A stretch of 64,000 nt of DNA from NCBI RefSeq assembly GCF_002368195.1, contig NZ_AP018178.1:5980145-6044144 (forward strand). Direction: 5' to 3'. The DNA comes from Calothrix sp. NIES-2100 (lineage in GTDB: Bacteria > Cyanobacteriota > Cyanobacteriia > Cyanobacteriales > Nostocaceae). How positions within the stretch are numbered: the stretch's first letter is position 1; every line of letters begins with the position of its first letter. The notes beneath the pieces are model-generated. The model did not search any database, was not told the origin of the DNA, and saw nothing but the letters and a program-made list of their open reading frames with translations. Position numbers and translations under genes: made by a program. This document shows, piece after piece, positions 1 to 8,974 of the stretch.

Positions 1-725
1 GGATTGCGAGACAGTTTTTGTTTGAGTTCGCGTTGCGCTTTTTTTAGTTTGTTAAGTTTTTCAACAATATGGATTGGTAAGCGGATAGTACGCGCATCAT
101 TAGCGATCGCTCTTGTAATTGCTTGTCTAATCCACCAATAAGCGTATGTCGAAAATTTATATCCTTTATCTGGATCGAATTTTTCTGTAGCGCGATTTAA
201 ACCCATTGCGCCTTCTTGGATTAAATCTAGAAAAGGCACTCCGCGATTGAGATATCGTTTAGCAATCGATACTACTAACCTGAGGTTCGAGCGAATCATT
301 TTGCGTTTCGCCACGCGACCTTGATATAAGCGACTTTCTAGCTGTTTTTCCGTCATTTCTAGCTCGGCAGCTATTTGGACTTTAGTCGGTTGTTGCCCTA
401 AGCTAGTGTGTAAAGACTCTTGTATGTTCCTTACTTCTTCTAAAAATCTGACTCTCCGTGCTAATTCCACCTCTTCATCAGGTTTTAGCAAGGGATAACG
501 CGCCATTTCTTTAAAAAACGCGCCTACAGCATCATCATGCTCGGTTTTATTGTATCCCGAAGGACGGGCTGCTGCCATCTCATCGCCATCACGTTCCTCC
601 GACTCCAGTGTTTCTGGAATTGAAGAATCGTCATCTGCCACTGCTTCTAAACTATCAAATGATTGTTCTTCATTTTCAGCAGCACTCTCTAGTATTTCCA
701 GTGTTCCCAATTCAGCAATATTCAT
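1..725 (-). CDS. RNA polymerase sigma factor, group 2 (partial, 3' end outside window)
   Basis: About 241 residues of a sigma-70 family protein are readable from an ATG at 725 to the window edge, which cuts the gene after the start of region 3. Residues 1-60 are an acidic leader. Around 63-100 is region 1.2 (DDAVGAFFKEMARYPLL). Regions 2.1-2.4 follow, with NLRLVVSIAKRY, DLIQEGAMGLNRATEKFD and YKFSTYAYWWIRQAITRAI, the last carrying the -10 recognition helix. The short N-terminus and absence of region 1.1 fit the cyanobacterial group 2 (non-essential) sigma factors; it may be SigC, but I cannot separate the paralogues without alignment. It would direct RNA polymerase to alternative promoters under stress or nutrient change. 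It is transcribed leftward, divergent from priA across a 1-kb spacer. Confidence 0.9.
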   Translation of the reverse strand, partial: MNIAELGTLEILESAAENEEQSFDSLEAVADDDSSIPETLESEERDGDEMAAARPSGYNKTEHDDAVGAFFKEMARYPLLKPDEEVELARRVRFLEEVRNIQESLHTSLGQQPTKVQIAAELEMTEKQLESRLYQGRVAKRKMIRSNLRLVVSIAKRYLNRGVPFLDLIQEGAMGLNRATEKFDPDKGYKFSTYAYWWIRQAITRAIANDARTIRLPIHIVEKLNKLKKAQRELKQKLSRN

Positions 726-1735
726 AACTTTCCTTTAGGGATTGTTGCTTTGTTTGGTACATAATTCAGTGACAGCTGCTTGCTTGAGGCTTGGTAGTTT
801 CCCTAAGGGAGAAATGCACACGTCCGGTAGCAAAACAAAAGTTTATGCTAATTTCTCATTAGAAGTTAAAATCAATGTCTAGCTGTCATTCCTTAGTTCC
901 TGCTAGATAAATCTCATAACAATACTGGCCTATGCACCCACCAAATATCTCTTCAGCTCCCCAACCTCTATATTCCTCATTCTTTTCTTGATTGCTAAAT
1001 ATGTCAAATGCACTCAAACTTTCTCAACCTTAACTCAGATAATATTTGCAGCTAGACATCCCAAAATCTTAAATTTTTATTTAATTTTCCCAAGTTTTTT
1101 AGACTTTATTGCTTGGGATTGATGTCAACTGAAGGCTGAATTATCAAGGATGAAGGATGAAATTACTCCACCCATTAAAGGATGGTTGTTGGAATTGAGG
1201 AAAAAAACTTGATCCTTCGGCTGGCGAGAGGCTCAACAGTTCGGCTTCGCTCACTGTTGATTTTTTCGCCCACACTTGCGCCTTGCTCAGTGACCACGGC
1301 GACTAGTACAAATTCTCACTTCATCTTTCATCCTTCATCCTTTGTTCGGTCAAAAATCGTCAGCTTACTGCTGAGTTTATGAGGTTTGATTAAGTTTCAT
1401 GAATGACACAAAATTAGCAATTTAAAATTCGGAAATAAATTGTTTGTTTGTATAAAAGCATCTCATATACATAAACAATTGAATATCTATCAATAGGGGT
1501 AAAAGCTTATCCTCTAGATAGTAGATATAGCAACTGTTTTGAAGATAGTGGAGGAAATGCTTTTGTTGTGTATGGTGGGTATCCAATATTTAATGCATGT
1601 ATAGTTGAGTTGAATTTGGTGATGTGGATGATATAAGAGGAAACTTATCAAGTATTATGAGGGATAAAAGTATTACGATTTACAGTTTATGCAATCAAGA
1701 GCAAAAAGTTAGAGCCAACAAAAAAAATTTGCTCG
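726..1735. other. Intergenic region between sigma factor and priA
   Basis: About 1 kb without a convincing gene. It should contain the promoters of the two divergent neighbours. The only clear structure is the inverted-repeat element at 1147-1342; the rest is AT-rich and shows no strong motif. The small ORF at 1182-1382 lies inside that repeat and is not considered a gene. Confidence 0.6.
1147..1342. repeat. MITE-like element with perfect 17-bp terminal inverted repeats
   Basis: The arms 1147-1163 (AAGGATGAAGGATGAAA) and 1326-1342 are exact reverse complements and enclose about 160 bp. The arms are themselves built from an AAGGATG heptamer. The interior carries a second hairpin at 1233-1259 with 7-bp arms (TCAACAG/CTGTTGA). 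A 15-bp piece of the left end (AAGGATGAAATTACT) recurs just after the capK-like gene near 38368-38382. No transposase is present, so this would be non-autonomous or simply a dispersed cyanobacterial repeat. Confidence 0.6.
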
Positions 1736-4378
1736 TTGACACACCAGACACTAGCACTAGAAAATCTATCTATTAAATCAGCACATATGTATATTGATGG
1801 CGTAAATTTATCCCATTTGGTAGTTCATGAACCGGGAGAGTCATATAAATCACAAACAAATATGAATCGCTGGGTTGAAGTATTGGTAGACTGTCCAGGA
1901 AACTTGGGGCTATTTACCTATCGCTTAAATGCCCAGTTAGAAATTAAACCAGGGGATATTTTAACTGTACCCTTTGGTACGCAACAATTGGGAGGGATTG
2001 CCATTCGGTTATTAGCACAGCCAAATACTGATATACCAATAGAAAAAATCCGCGATGTCGAAGATGTCGTGAGTGTGGGTTTTTTTCCTAGTGGTTATTG
2101 GGAATTATTAAATAAAGTATCGTCATATTACTATACACCGCTAATTCAAGCGATCCGGGTGGCTTTACCACCAGGGTTGTTGGGGCGATCGCAGCGTCGT
2201 ATTCGCTTAACTTCCCTAGGAAAGCAAAGTGGAAAAAAAGAGCAAGAGAGTAATTATGTACTAAATCAGCAAATTTCTCCATCTGCTGCATTCCTGAGTG
2301 ACTCAGCACAGCAAATTCTCCAACTTTTGCAAGCTCAACCGTTAGGAGATTACAGTTTTATTTACCTCCAACAAAAAATCAAATCCGCTCATCGGGGAGT
2401 GCGGGAATTAAGGCGATTTGGTTTGGTAGAAAGTTACTTAGAACCACCAAGATTGACTCGACCAAAATTACAGAAAGCAGTTACCCTGATCGGCACAATT
2501 GACACTGATTTAACTCCACGCCAACGAGAAATTATTGAAGTATTGCGAAAACGTGGTGGTGAATTATGGCACAGTGAATTATTGCAGATTTGCCATACTA
2601 GTACCTCTGTCTTGAAGACGTTGGCAAATAAAGGCTACATCGTGATTGAAGAACGGGAAGTATTGCGAACAGAACAAGGGCCTCTTGTCACAAGCGATCG
2701 CCCTAAATCATTAACCCCCGATCAATCTCATGCCTTAGCCAGAATACAATCATTAAATGGATATGCTCAAGTTTTGTTGCATGGAGTCACAGGTTCGGGG
2801 AAAACCGAGGTTTACTTACAAGCGATCGCACCTTTATTAAATCAAGGTAAATCCGCCCTAGTCTTAGTCCCCGAAATTGGACTGACACCCCAGCTAACCG
2901 ATCGCTTCCGTGCTAGATTCGGTAACAAAGTTAGCGTCTATCATAGCGCTCTCTCGGACGGCGAACGATACGACACCTGGCGGCAAATGCTCACAGGCGA
3001 ACCCCAGGTAGTAATTGGCACACGCAGCGCCATTTTTGCGCCCCTACCCAACTTGGGTTTAATTATCTTAGATGAAGAACACGACAGCAGTTTTAAGCAA
3101 GATTCCCCCATTCCCACATACCATGCGCGCACCGTTGCGCAATGGCGAGCCGAAATTGAAAATTGTCCCTTAGTCTTGGGTTCAGCGACACCTTCCTTGG
3201 AAAGTTGGGTGAATTTTCATCAAGCTGCGGTTCAAGAAGACGCGGAGAAATCTTCTTTCCCCGCGTCCCCCCGTCCCCATGTCTCCGTGTCCTCCTACTA
3301 CCTCTCCCTCCCTGAACGCATCAACTCACGCCCTTTACCACCAGTAGAAATAGTAGATATGCGACGCGAGTTGCAGGAAGGAAATCGCTCTATCTTTAGT
3401 AGATCCCTACAAACAGCTTTGCAACAATTGCAAGAAAGACAACAACAGGGAATTTTATTTATCCATCGCCGGGGACACAGTACTTTTGTATCTTGCCGTA
3501 GTTGTGGCTATGTACTAGAGTGTCCCCACTGTGATGTATCTTTAGCCTATCACCACACCGAAGACGGCGCGCCCGAACTGTTGCGTTGTCATTACTGTAA
3601 TTATGGGCGATCGCATCCCAAATTTTGCCCTGACTGCGCTTCTCCTTACCTAAAATTCTTCGGTAGCGGTACTCAGCGCGTCGCTCAAGAATTATCGCGC
3701 CAGTTTCCCGAACTGAAATACATTCGTTTTGATAGCGACACCACCCGCAACAAAGGCTCACACCGCATCCTGCTCACCCAATTTGCTAACGGGGAAGCAC
3801 ATCTATTAGTAGGTACGCAAATGCTCACCAAAGGTTTAGACTTACCCCAGGTGACACTTGTTGGTGTTGTTGCGGCTGACGGATTGTTGCATCTTAGTGA
3901 CTATCGCGCCAGCGAACGAGCATTTCAAACCTTAACCCAGGTAGCCGGTCGTGCAGGTAGAGGCGAAGATCCTGGTAGGGTAATTATACAAACTTATAAC
4001 ACAGAACATCAAGTAATTGAAGCAGTAAAAAGCCATGATTATTATTCTTTTTCCACTGCTGAAATAGAACAAAGACAAGCACTTAATTATCCTCCCTACG
4101 GCAGGTTAATTTTATTACGCTTGAGCAGTTTAGATCCAATTCAAGTACAGAATACTGCGCAAATCATCGCTACAGCATTAGGTACAGAAGAAAGATTCGA
4201 GATTTTAGGGCCAGCACCAGCGAGTATTTTACGAGTAGCTAATCGTTATCGCTGGCAGATATTAATTAAATTCGCCCCTGATGATTTACCGAATTTACCA
4301 GATTGGGAAGATGTGCGATCGCTCTGTCCGCAATCTGTTAGCTTAACAATAGATGTAGATCCCTTAAACATCATGTAA
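1736..4378 (+). CDS. priA: Primosomal replication restart helicase PriA
   Basis: PriA recognises stalled or D-loop forks and reloads the replicative helicase. The 880-residue frame shows the N-terminal fork-binding domain (WVEVLVDCPGNLGLFTYRL near residue 45), Walker A GVTGSGKTEVY near 350, the Walker B DEEHD near 445, and the zinc-binding module near 585-635 with CRSCGYVLECPHC and later CHYC and CPDC pairs. Helicase motif GRAGRGEDPG follows near 740. The frame opens with TTG at 1736; ATG at 1787 (MYIDGVNLSH) is an alternative start. Near residues 499-520 there is a low-complexity segment (QEDAEKSSFPASPRP) encoded by a GC-rich mini-repeat that looks inserted in frame. The gene converges on the RTX gene, with a strong hairpin between them. 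Confidence 0.95.
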   Translation: MTHQTLALENLSIKSAHMYIDGVNLSHLVVHEPGESYKSQTNMNRWVEVLVDCPGNLGLFTYRLNAQLEIKPGDILTVPFGTQQLGGIAIRLLAQPNTDIPIEKIRDVEDVVSVGFFPSGYWELLNKVSSYYYTPLIQAIRVALPPGLLGRSQRRIRLTSLGKQSGKKEQESNYVLNQQISPSAAFLSDSAQQILQLLQAQPLGDYSFIYLQQKIKSAHRGVRELRRFGLVESYLEPPRLTRPKLQKAVTLIGTIDTDLTPRQREIIEVLRKRGGELWHSELLQICHTSTSVLKTLANKGYIVIEEREVLRTEQGPLVTSDRPKSLTPDQSHALARIQSLNGYAQVLLHGVTGSGKTEVYLQAIAPLLNQGKSALVLVPEIGLTPQLTDRFRARFGNKVSVYHSALSDGERYDTWRQMLTGEPQVVIGTRSAIFAPLPNLGLIILDEEHDSSFKQDSPIPTYHARTVAQWRAEIENCPLVLGSATPSLESWVNFHQAAVQEDAEKSSFPASPRPHVSVSSYYLSLPERINSRPLPPVEIVDMRRELQEGNRSIFSRSLQTALQQLQERQQQGILFIHRRGHSTFVSCRSCGYVLECPHCDVSLAYHHTEDGAPELLRCHYCNYGRSHPKFCPDCASPYLKFFGSGTQRVAQELSRQFPELKYIRFDSDTTRNKGSHRILLTQFANGEAHLLVGTQMLTKGLDLPQVTLVGVVAADGLLHLSDYRASERAFQTLTQVAGRAGRGEDPGRVIIQTYNTEHQVIEAVKSHDYYSFSTAEIEQRQALNYPPYGRLILLRLSSLDPIQVQNTAQIIATALGTEERFEILGPAPASILRVANRYRWQILIKFAPDDLPNLPDWEDVRSLCPQSVSLTIDVDPLNIM
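3235..3297. repeat. GC-rich mini-repeat inserted in frame within priA
   Basis: The segment reads as alternating GCGGAG/CCCCGCG/CCCCCCGTCCCC/TCTCCGTGTCC blocks. It is the same class of sequence as in the kdpA-kdpB spacer (11800-11935) and is typical of cyanobacterial intergenic mini-repeats. Here it lies in coding sequence between the Walker B region and the zinc module, and adds about 20 residues without breaking the frame. The insertion is inferred from composition and from memory of the family, not from an alignment. Confidence 0.55.
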
Positions 4379-4411
4379 TGATAACAACTGCTATGGGCAG
4401 GGTTGTTACAG

Positions 4412-4450
4412 ATAAGATCCCCGACTTCTTTGAGAAGTCGGGGATCTTAT
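4412..4450. terminator. Perfect 17-bp palindrome, likely bidirectional terminator
   Basis: Arms 4412-4428 and 4434-4450 (ATAAGATCCCCGACTTC and its complement) are separated by five bases. The hairpin lies between the convergent priA and RTX genes, where a two-way terminator is expected, but there is no long T tract. Nearly the same palindrome occurs at 9404-9436. Confidence 0.6.
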
Positions 4451-4555
4451 AGCCCATCAAAATTAATGTGATGAACTACTAAGTGAACTCCAAAAAATAA
4501 ATTATCCCAAATTGTAGGGGCGGGGTTTCCCCGGCCTTAACCAGAGTGATATTAA

Positions 4556-7500
4556 CTAGCCTGGAATATTCTCACCACTGGTGATGATAAAATCCGTTGC
4601 TGAGAGTAATAAATTCTTGGAGAGATTAGCAAATTGATCGCCTGAACCAAAGCCAGTATCTGCGCCATTTGCGTTATAAAACAATCTCCCATTGACATAA
4701 TTGTAAACAATAATGCCACTGCTAGTAGCCGCAGCAGCATCAGTTGCGACTCTTGTAAATTCACTGGCAATATTTGTGAGTAGAGTGAATGTATTGTTGT
4801 CTAGAACAATTTTGTCACTACTCACAGTAAAATCAGTAATAGTGTCAACTCCAATAGTACCGCTATCAAAAGAAGAGTTGGTAGCGTAAACGAATTGATC
4901 GTTACCACCACCACCTACAAGGTAATCATTACCAGCACCACCGATTAGGCTATCGTCACCATCACCACCATACAAACGATCCTTACCTGTACCACTTTCG
5001 AGACTGTCGTTCCCGCCGAAGCCGTAGAGTAAATTATCGCCTTCTCCGCCATTTAAAGAGTTGTTGGCACTATTTCCTTTGATATTATTGTTGAGTTCGT
5101 TGCCCGTACCGTTGATTTCAGCATCACCAGTAAGGGTAAGATGCTCTAAATTTGTATCTACTAGGGTGTAGGTAATTGCGGCGTAGACAGTATCCGTACC
5201 CCCAGTTGAGTTTTCAACGATGCTGTCATCTTCACTATCAACATAGTAGACATCATTACCATCACCACCAACCATGCTATCATTGCCGATACCACCATCG
5301 AGAATATCGTTACCAGCAGCAGCGATAAGAGTATCGTTACCATTCCCACCATACAGACGATCATTACCTGCACCACTTGTGAGATTGTCGTTCCCGGCAT
5401 TACCATAAAGTAAGTTATCGCCTTCCATGCCATCTAGGAAGTTGTCGGCACTATTCCCGCTGATGATATTGTTAAATTCGTTGCCGGTAGCTGCGATCGC
5501 AGTACTTCCAGTGAGGGTGAGATTCTCTAAATTTGTCTCTACTAGGGTATAGTCAATTGCAGCGTAGACAGTATCCCTACCGCCTGTAGTTTCTTCAACA
5601 ATGATGTCATTTTCACTATCTACGTAGTAAGCATCATTATCATCACCACCTTCCATTCTATCATCGCCGAGACCACCATTGAGAATATCGTTCCCTGCAC
5701 CACCGCTCAGAGAGTTGTTGGCAATATTTCCTCTGATGCTATTGTTGAGTTCGTTGCCGATAGCAGCGATCGCAGTATTTCCAGTTAGGATCAGATTCTC
5801 TAAATTTGTCTCTACTAGGTTATAGTCAAATGTGGCGTAGACAGTATCCGTACCCTGGCTAATGTTTTCAACGATGATGTCATTTTCACTATCTACGTAG
5901 TAGGCATCATTACCATCACCACCTTCCATCCTATCATCGCCGAGACCACCATTGAGAATATCGTTCCCTGCACCACCGCTCAGAAAGTTGTTGGCAATAT
6001 TTCCTTTGATGCTATTGTTGAGTTCGTTCCCTACACCGTTGATTTCAGTATTTCCAGTCAGGATCAGATTCTCTAAATTTGTCTCTACTAGGATGTAGTT
6101 AATTGCAGCATAGACAGTATCCTTACCGCCTGTAGTTTCTTCAAAAATGATGTCATTTTCACTATCAACATAGTAGATATCATTACCATCACCACCTTCC
6201 ATCCTATCATCACCGAGACCACCATCGAGAATATCGTTTCCCGCACCACCATAGAGACTGTCATTACCATCACCACCATTGAAGCGATCGTTACCATCAC
6301 CGCCACTGAGGCTGTCTGCACCAACTCCACCCAAAATATAGTCATTACCAGTGCCACCTATTGAGTTAATTGTGCCTGCAAAACTCCTCAAATCAAAGTT
6401 CTCGAATTCTGCAACCAGCAATCCAGAAATGCCTTGAATTTGATTGCTGGGATTACTCAAATAAATGCTAACTGTGTCTGCGCTAGTGCCACCATTGAGA
6501 ACAAAGGTATCTATTCCATCTCCACCAGCGATCGTGTCATCTTGCTGTAAATTGGCAACACTAGCAATAACCCGATCTGCGCCATCTTTGCCATCAAAAA
6601 AATCTGTTTTACTGGTAGCTACAAATGTGTTATTGGCATTTGTGCCGTTAACCGTGTTGCTAGGTGTATCGTTGAGATCATAGATATAGGCAATCCCAGC
6701 ATCAGTATTACTACCAGCATCATAATAAGGAGCGCTGATAGCAATCTTATTGCTACCAATGGCAGTAATAGCTCCCCCAAAAGCATCATCACCTGTGCCT
6801 GGATTAGTAAAGATTTTTTCGAGTTTATAAGTGGGTAATGCCCCATCTCCATCGTACAGATAAACTGCACCACGACCGGGAACTGGAGTGAAGGTAGTCC
6901 CACTCACCGTAAAAGTACCAGCTGCACCAATAAGAATATCGTTGCCGAAAAATGCCATTGAAGAACCAAAACCCAAATTGCTGGTATCCGGATTAATAAA
7001 GGTTTTCAACAGTGTCGGGGTTGGGGTAGTGGTATCGTATAGGTATACAGCCCCAGCATCAGTACCAGCCATATCTTCGCCGGGAGCGCCAATCAAAAAA
7101 CGTGTACCATCACTATTAGATTTCACTGCCAAACCAAAGAAATCTAGCAATGATGGGTTTGGGTTGGTAAATGTCTGTAGCAGATTACCTGCGGTATCAT
7201 ACTTATAAGCACGTCCAGTCCCAAAATTTGCAGGAAGAGTACCAAATCCTGGTGCACCTATAAGAATGTCGTTGTTAGCAGCTGCGACTGCAAAGCCAAA
7301 TCGTGCATCTTGAATAAACCCTGTATTCGGATTAACAATCTGCTTAATTGCTCCACTATTATCAAATATACGTACCTCGCCAGCATTATCGGTGGCAGTA
7401 CTTTTACCCTTTTCCGGTGCGCCAATCACAACCTTCCCATCACTCAGGATTGCTACAGCACTGCCAAATTCGCTGTCATCATTATTAACTGAATTATCGA

Positions 7501-8974
7501 AAGTTTGTTGCAGTACACTAGTGGCGTTAAATCTGTATGCTCTTCCAACATCTTGAGTGCCAAAATTGGAAGCGCCAATGATGTAATCTGTACCGTTGGT
7601 AGCAGCTGAGAAACCAAATAAATCGCCTGTAGCATTCGCTGGATTTGTAAACGTTTGCTGGAGTACACCATTAGTATCTAGTCGGTAAGCTTCTCCACGA
7701 TTGCCATTGGCTTTCGGTGCGCCAATCAAAATGTTAGCGCCATTAGATGCCACTGAGAAACCAAATCGCTCACCAGCATCAGGTGAAGGATTATTAATAA
7801 TCACAGATGGGGTGTTGACAACTTTAACATTCCGACGCAAAATGTTAACCCAGGTTGTATTGTCTCCACCATTAGCTAAACCTGGTGTAGCGCTTGTAGA
7901 AGCAGCATCAAGTGACCAGTTATTAGTATTGGTAGCACCCACCGCTGAATTTCGAGTATAAGCACTATATTTGCCGCTGTTGGGGGTGGGAGTTCGTGGA
8001 AAGCTATATATAGTAGTACCACTATCATTCAGTAGCTTAGGTAGATTTGTAGTACTTGCATCATTAAAATCACCTGTTGTGCTACCCCAACCTTTTGTAT
8101 TAAGAACTGCAAATTGTCCGGTACTATTTAGAGATGATATTTGTACTACATAATCTCCAGTTGCCGGACTGTAAGTTAAGTCTTCAGTAATAGTACCATC
8201 AACATCAATGCCGTTATATAGCACGATTACAGTTCCGGCTTTTAATGCTTTAAAACCATCACCAGACAAAGTGATATCTAGTGTGTCATCGCCATTAACT
8301 AATCTGTGATTTTGGAGATTGAGGTTATCGGAAACAACTAAAAGTTCAATCCATTCTTTCCCACCATCACTACCTTGGGAAAATTCGTTAATAATTACGT
8401 CACCAGTCTTAGCTAAAACCGAGTTGTAAGCTTGCATTACTTCCGCCCCAAATGCTAGGGTGGCTTCAATTTTCCCGGTGCTAAAATCTAAATCCCAATT
8501 ACCGCCTAAAGCTGCATTACCAATTTTATGGGTGGAAGCGGCAACATTTGCTCCTGTCAGGCGACTAATCTGGTATACAAATTTTGTACCTCCTTTATTA
8601 GCCACATCACAGCCATAAAGCAGGATATCAGCATTATCGGTTAAAGCATTTGCCCACTGATGCAACTGCTGCCCATAAAATTCTAAATTCTCAGCACTCA
8701 GTTGGATTGTCCCCAGTTGTAAGCTACCTTCACTCCCGTGGGAGACAATGTGAACTGATTTAAATTTACCTACTGCCAAGGACTCTGTAATTTGGGTTAT
8801 ACCATCTCTTGTAGGATCAAGAATAACGACTTGCAAGCCAGGTTTTATCCCAGCTATCAGGCTTTTATACCCTAAAACTGTTGTATCTATAAATACAATT
8901 TCTTTAGTTGTTAGTTGTAATACATCCGAAAAATAAGTATTGGCTCTGTCAGCGTTCTTTTCGAGTAATTTCAT
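4556..8974 (-). CDS. Large secreted DUF4347 / lamin-tail / FG-GAP / RTX calcium-binding protein
   Basis: About 1472 residues from the preferred ATG at 8974; the frame could open at 9040 (MLSSQYQF). Residues 1-180 are a DUF4347 domain with SVHIVSHGSEGSL (His79) and LLYGCDVA (Cys122), a spacing like the His/Cys dyad of clan CD peptidases. Residues about 190-260 resemble a lamin-tail domain (DVIINEFSQG, EWIELLVVSD). From about 380 to 760 there are seven or so FG-GAP-like beta-propeller repeats (FGFSVA, ILIGAP). The C-terminal half is RTX nonapeptide repeats (GGDGNDxLYGGAGND) interleaved with repeated 91-residue blocks, ending in a DTITDFTVSSDKI-type cap. No N-terminal signal peptide is visible, which fits type I secretion with calcium-induced folding outside the cell. 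No T1SS genes are adjacent. The role is probably cell-surface or extracellular; the substrate is unknown. Confidence 0.85.
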   Translation of the reverse strand: MKLLEKNADRANTYFSDVLQLTTKEIVFIDTTVLGYKSLIAGIKPGLQVVILDPTRDGITQITESLAVGKFKSVHIVSHGSEGSLQLGTIQLSAENLEFYGQQLHQWANALTDNADILLYGCDVANKGGTKFVYQISRLTGANVAASTHKIGNAALGGNWDLDFSTGKIEATLAFGAEVMQAYNSVLAKTGDVIINEFSQGSDGGKEWIELLVVSDNLNLQNHRLVNGDDTLDITLSGDGFKALKAGTVIVLYNGIDVDGTITEDLTYSPATGDYVVQISSLNSTGQFAVLNTKGWGSTTGDFNDASTTNLPKLLNDSGTTIYSFPRTPTPNSGKYSAYTRNSAVGATNTNNWSLDAASTSATPGLANGGDNTTWVNILRRNVKVVNTPSVIINNPSPDAGERFGFSVASNGANILIGAPKANGNRGEAYRLDTNGVLQQTFTNPANATGDLFGFSAATNGTDYIIGASNFGTQDVGRAYRFNATSVLQQTFDNSVNNDDSEFGSAVAILSDGKVVIGAPEKGKSTATDNAGEVRIFDNSGAIKQIVNPNTGFIQDARFGFAVAAANNDILIGAPGFGTLPANFGTGRAYKYDTAGNLLQTFTNPNPSLLDFFGLAVKSNSDGTRFLIGAPGEDMAGTDAGAVYLYDTTTPTPTLLKTFINPDTSNLGFGSSMAFFGNDILIGAAGTFTVSGTTFTPVPGRGAVYLYDGDGALPTYKLEKIFTNPGTGDDAFGGAITAIGSNKIAISAPYYDAGSNTDAGIAYIYDLNDTPSNTVNGTNANNTFVATSKTDFFDGKDGADRVIASVANLQQDDTIAGGDGIDTFVLNGGTSADTVSIYLSNPSNQIQGISGLLVAEFENFDLRSFAGTINSIGGTGNDYILGGVGADSLSGGDGNDRFNGGDGNDSLYGGAGNDILDGGLGDDRMEGGDGNDIYYVDSENDIIFEETTGGKDTVYAAINYILVETNLENLILTGNTEINGVGNELNNSIKGNIANNFLSGGAGNDILNGGLGDDRMEGGDGNDAYYVDSENDIIVENISQGTDTVYATFDYNLVETNLENLILTGNTAIAAIGNELNNSIRGNIANNSLSGGAGNDILNGGLGDDRMEGGDDNDAYYVDSENDIIVEETTGGRDTVYAAIDYTLVETNLENLTLTGSTAIAATGNEFNNIISGNSADNFLDGMEGDNLLYGNAGNDNLTSGAGNDRLYGGNGNDTLIAAAGNDILDGGIGNDSMVGGDGNDVYYVDSEDDSIVENSTGGTDTVYAAITYTLVDTNLEHLTLTGDAEINGTGNELNNNIKGNSANNSLNGGEGDNLLYGFGGNDSLESGTGKDRLYGGDGDDSLIGGAGNDYLVGGGGNDQFVYATNSSFDSGTIGVDTITDFTVSSDKIVLDNNTFTLLTNIASEFTRVATDAAAATSSGIIVYNYVNGRLFYNANGADTGFGSGDQFANLSKNLLLSATDFIITSGENIPG
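5525..6343 (-). repeat. Three 273-bp tandem repeats inside the RTX gene
   Basis: A landmark string CTCTAAATTTGTCTCTACTA begins at 5525, 5798 and 6071, exactly 273 bp (91 codons) apart. A diverged copy begins near 5144, 381 bp away, with an extra RTX block. Each unit encodes YYVDSENDIIVE, then DTVYA, then a TNLENLxLTG segment and a short nonapeptide run. Near-identity at DNA level suggests recent amplification and a copy number that may vary. Confidence 0.75.

Noticed and set aside
1182..1382. 66-codon ORF
   Set aside because: It lies inside the inverted-repeat element and reads as low-quality sequence from repeats.
5161..6357. Met/Val/Ile-rich ORFs in the alternate frame of the RTX gene
   Set aside because: They are frame shadows of the GGDGND repeats.
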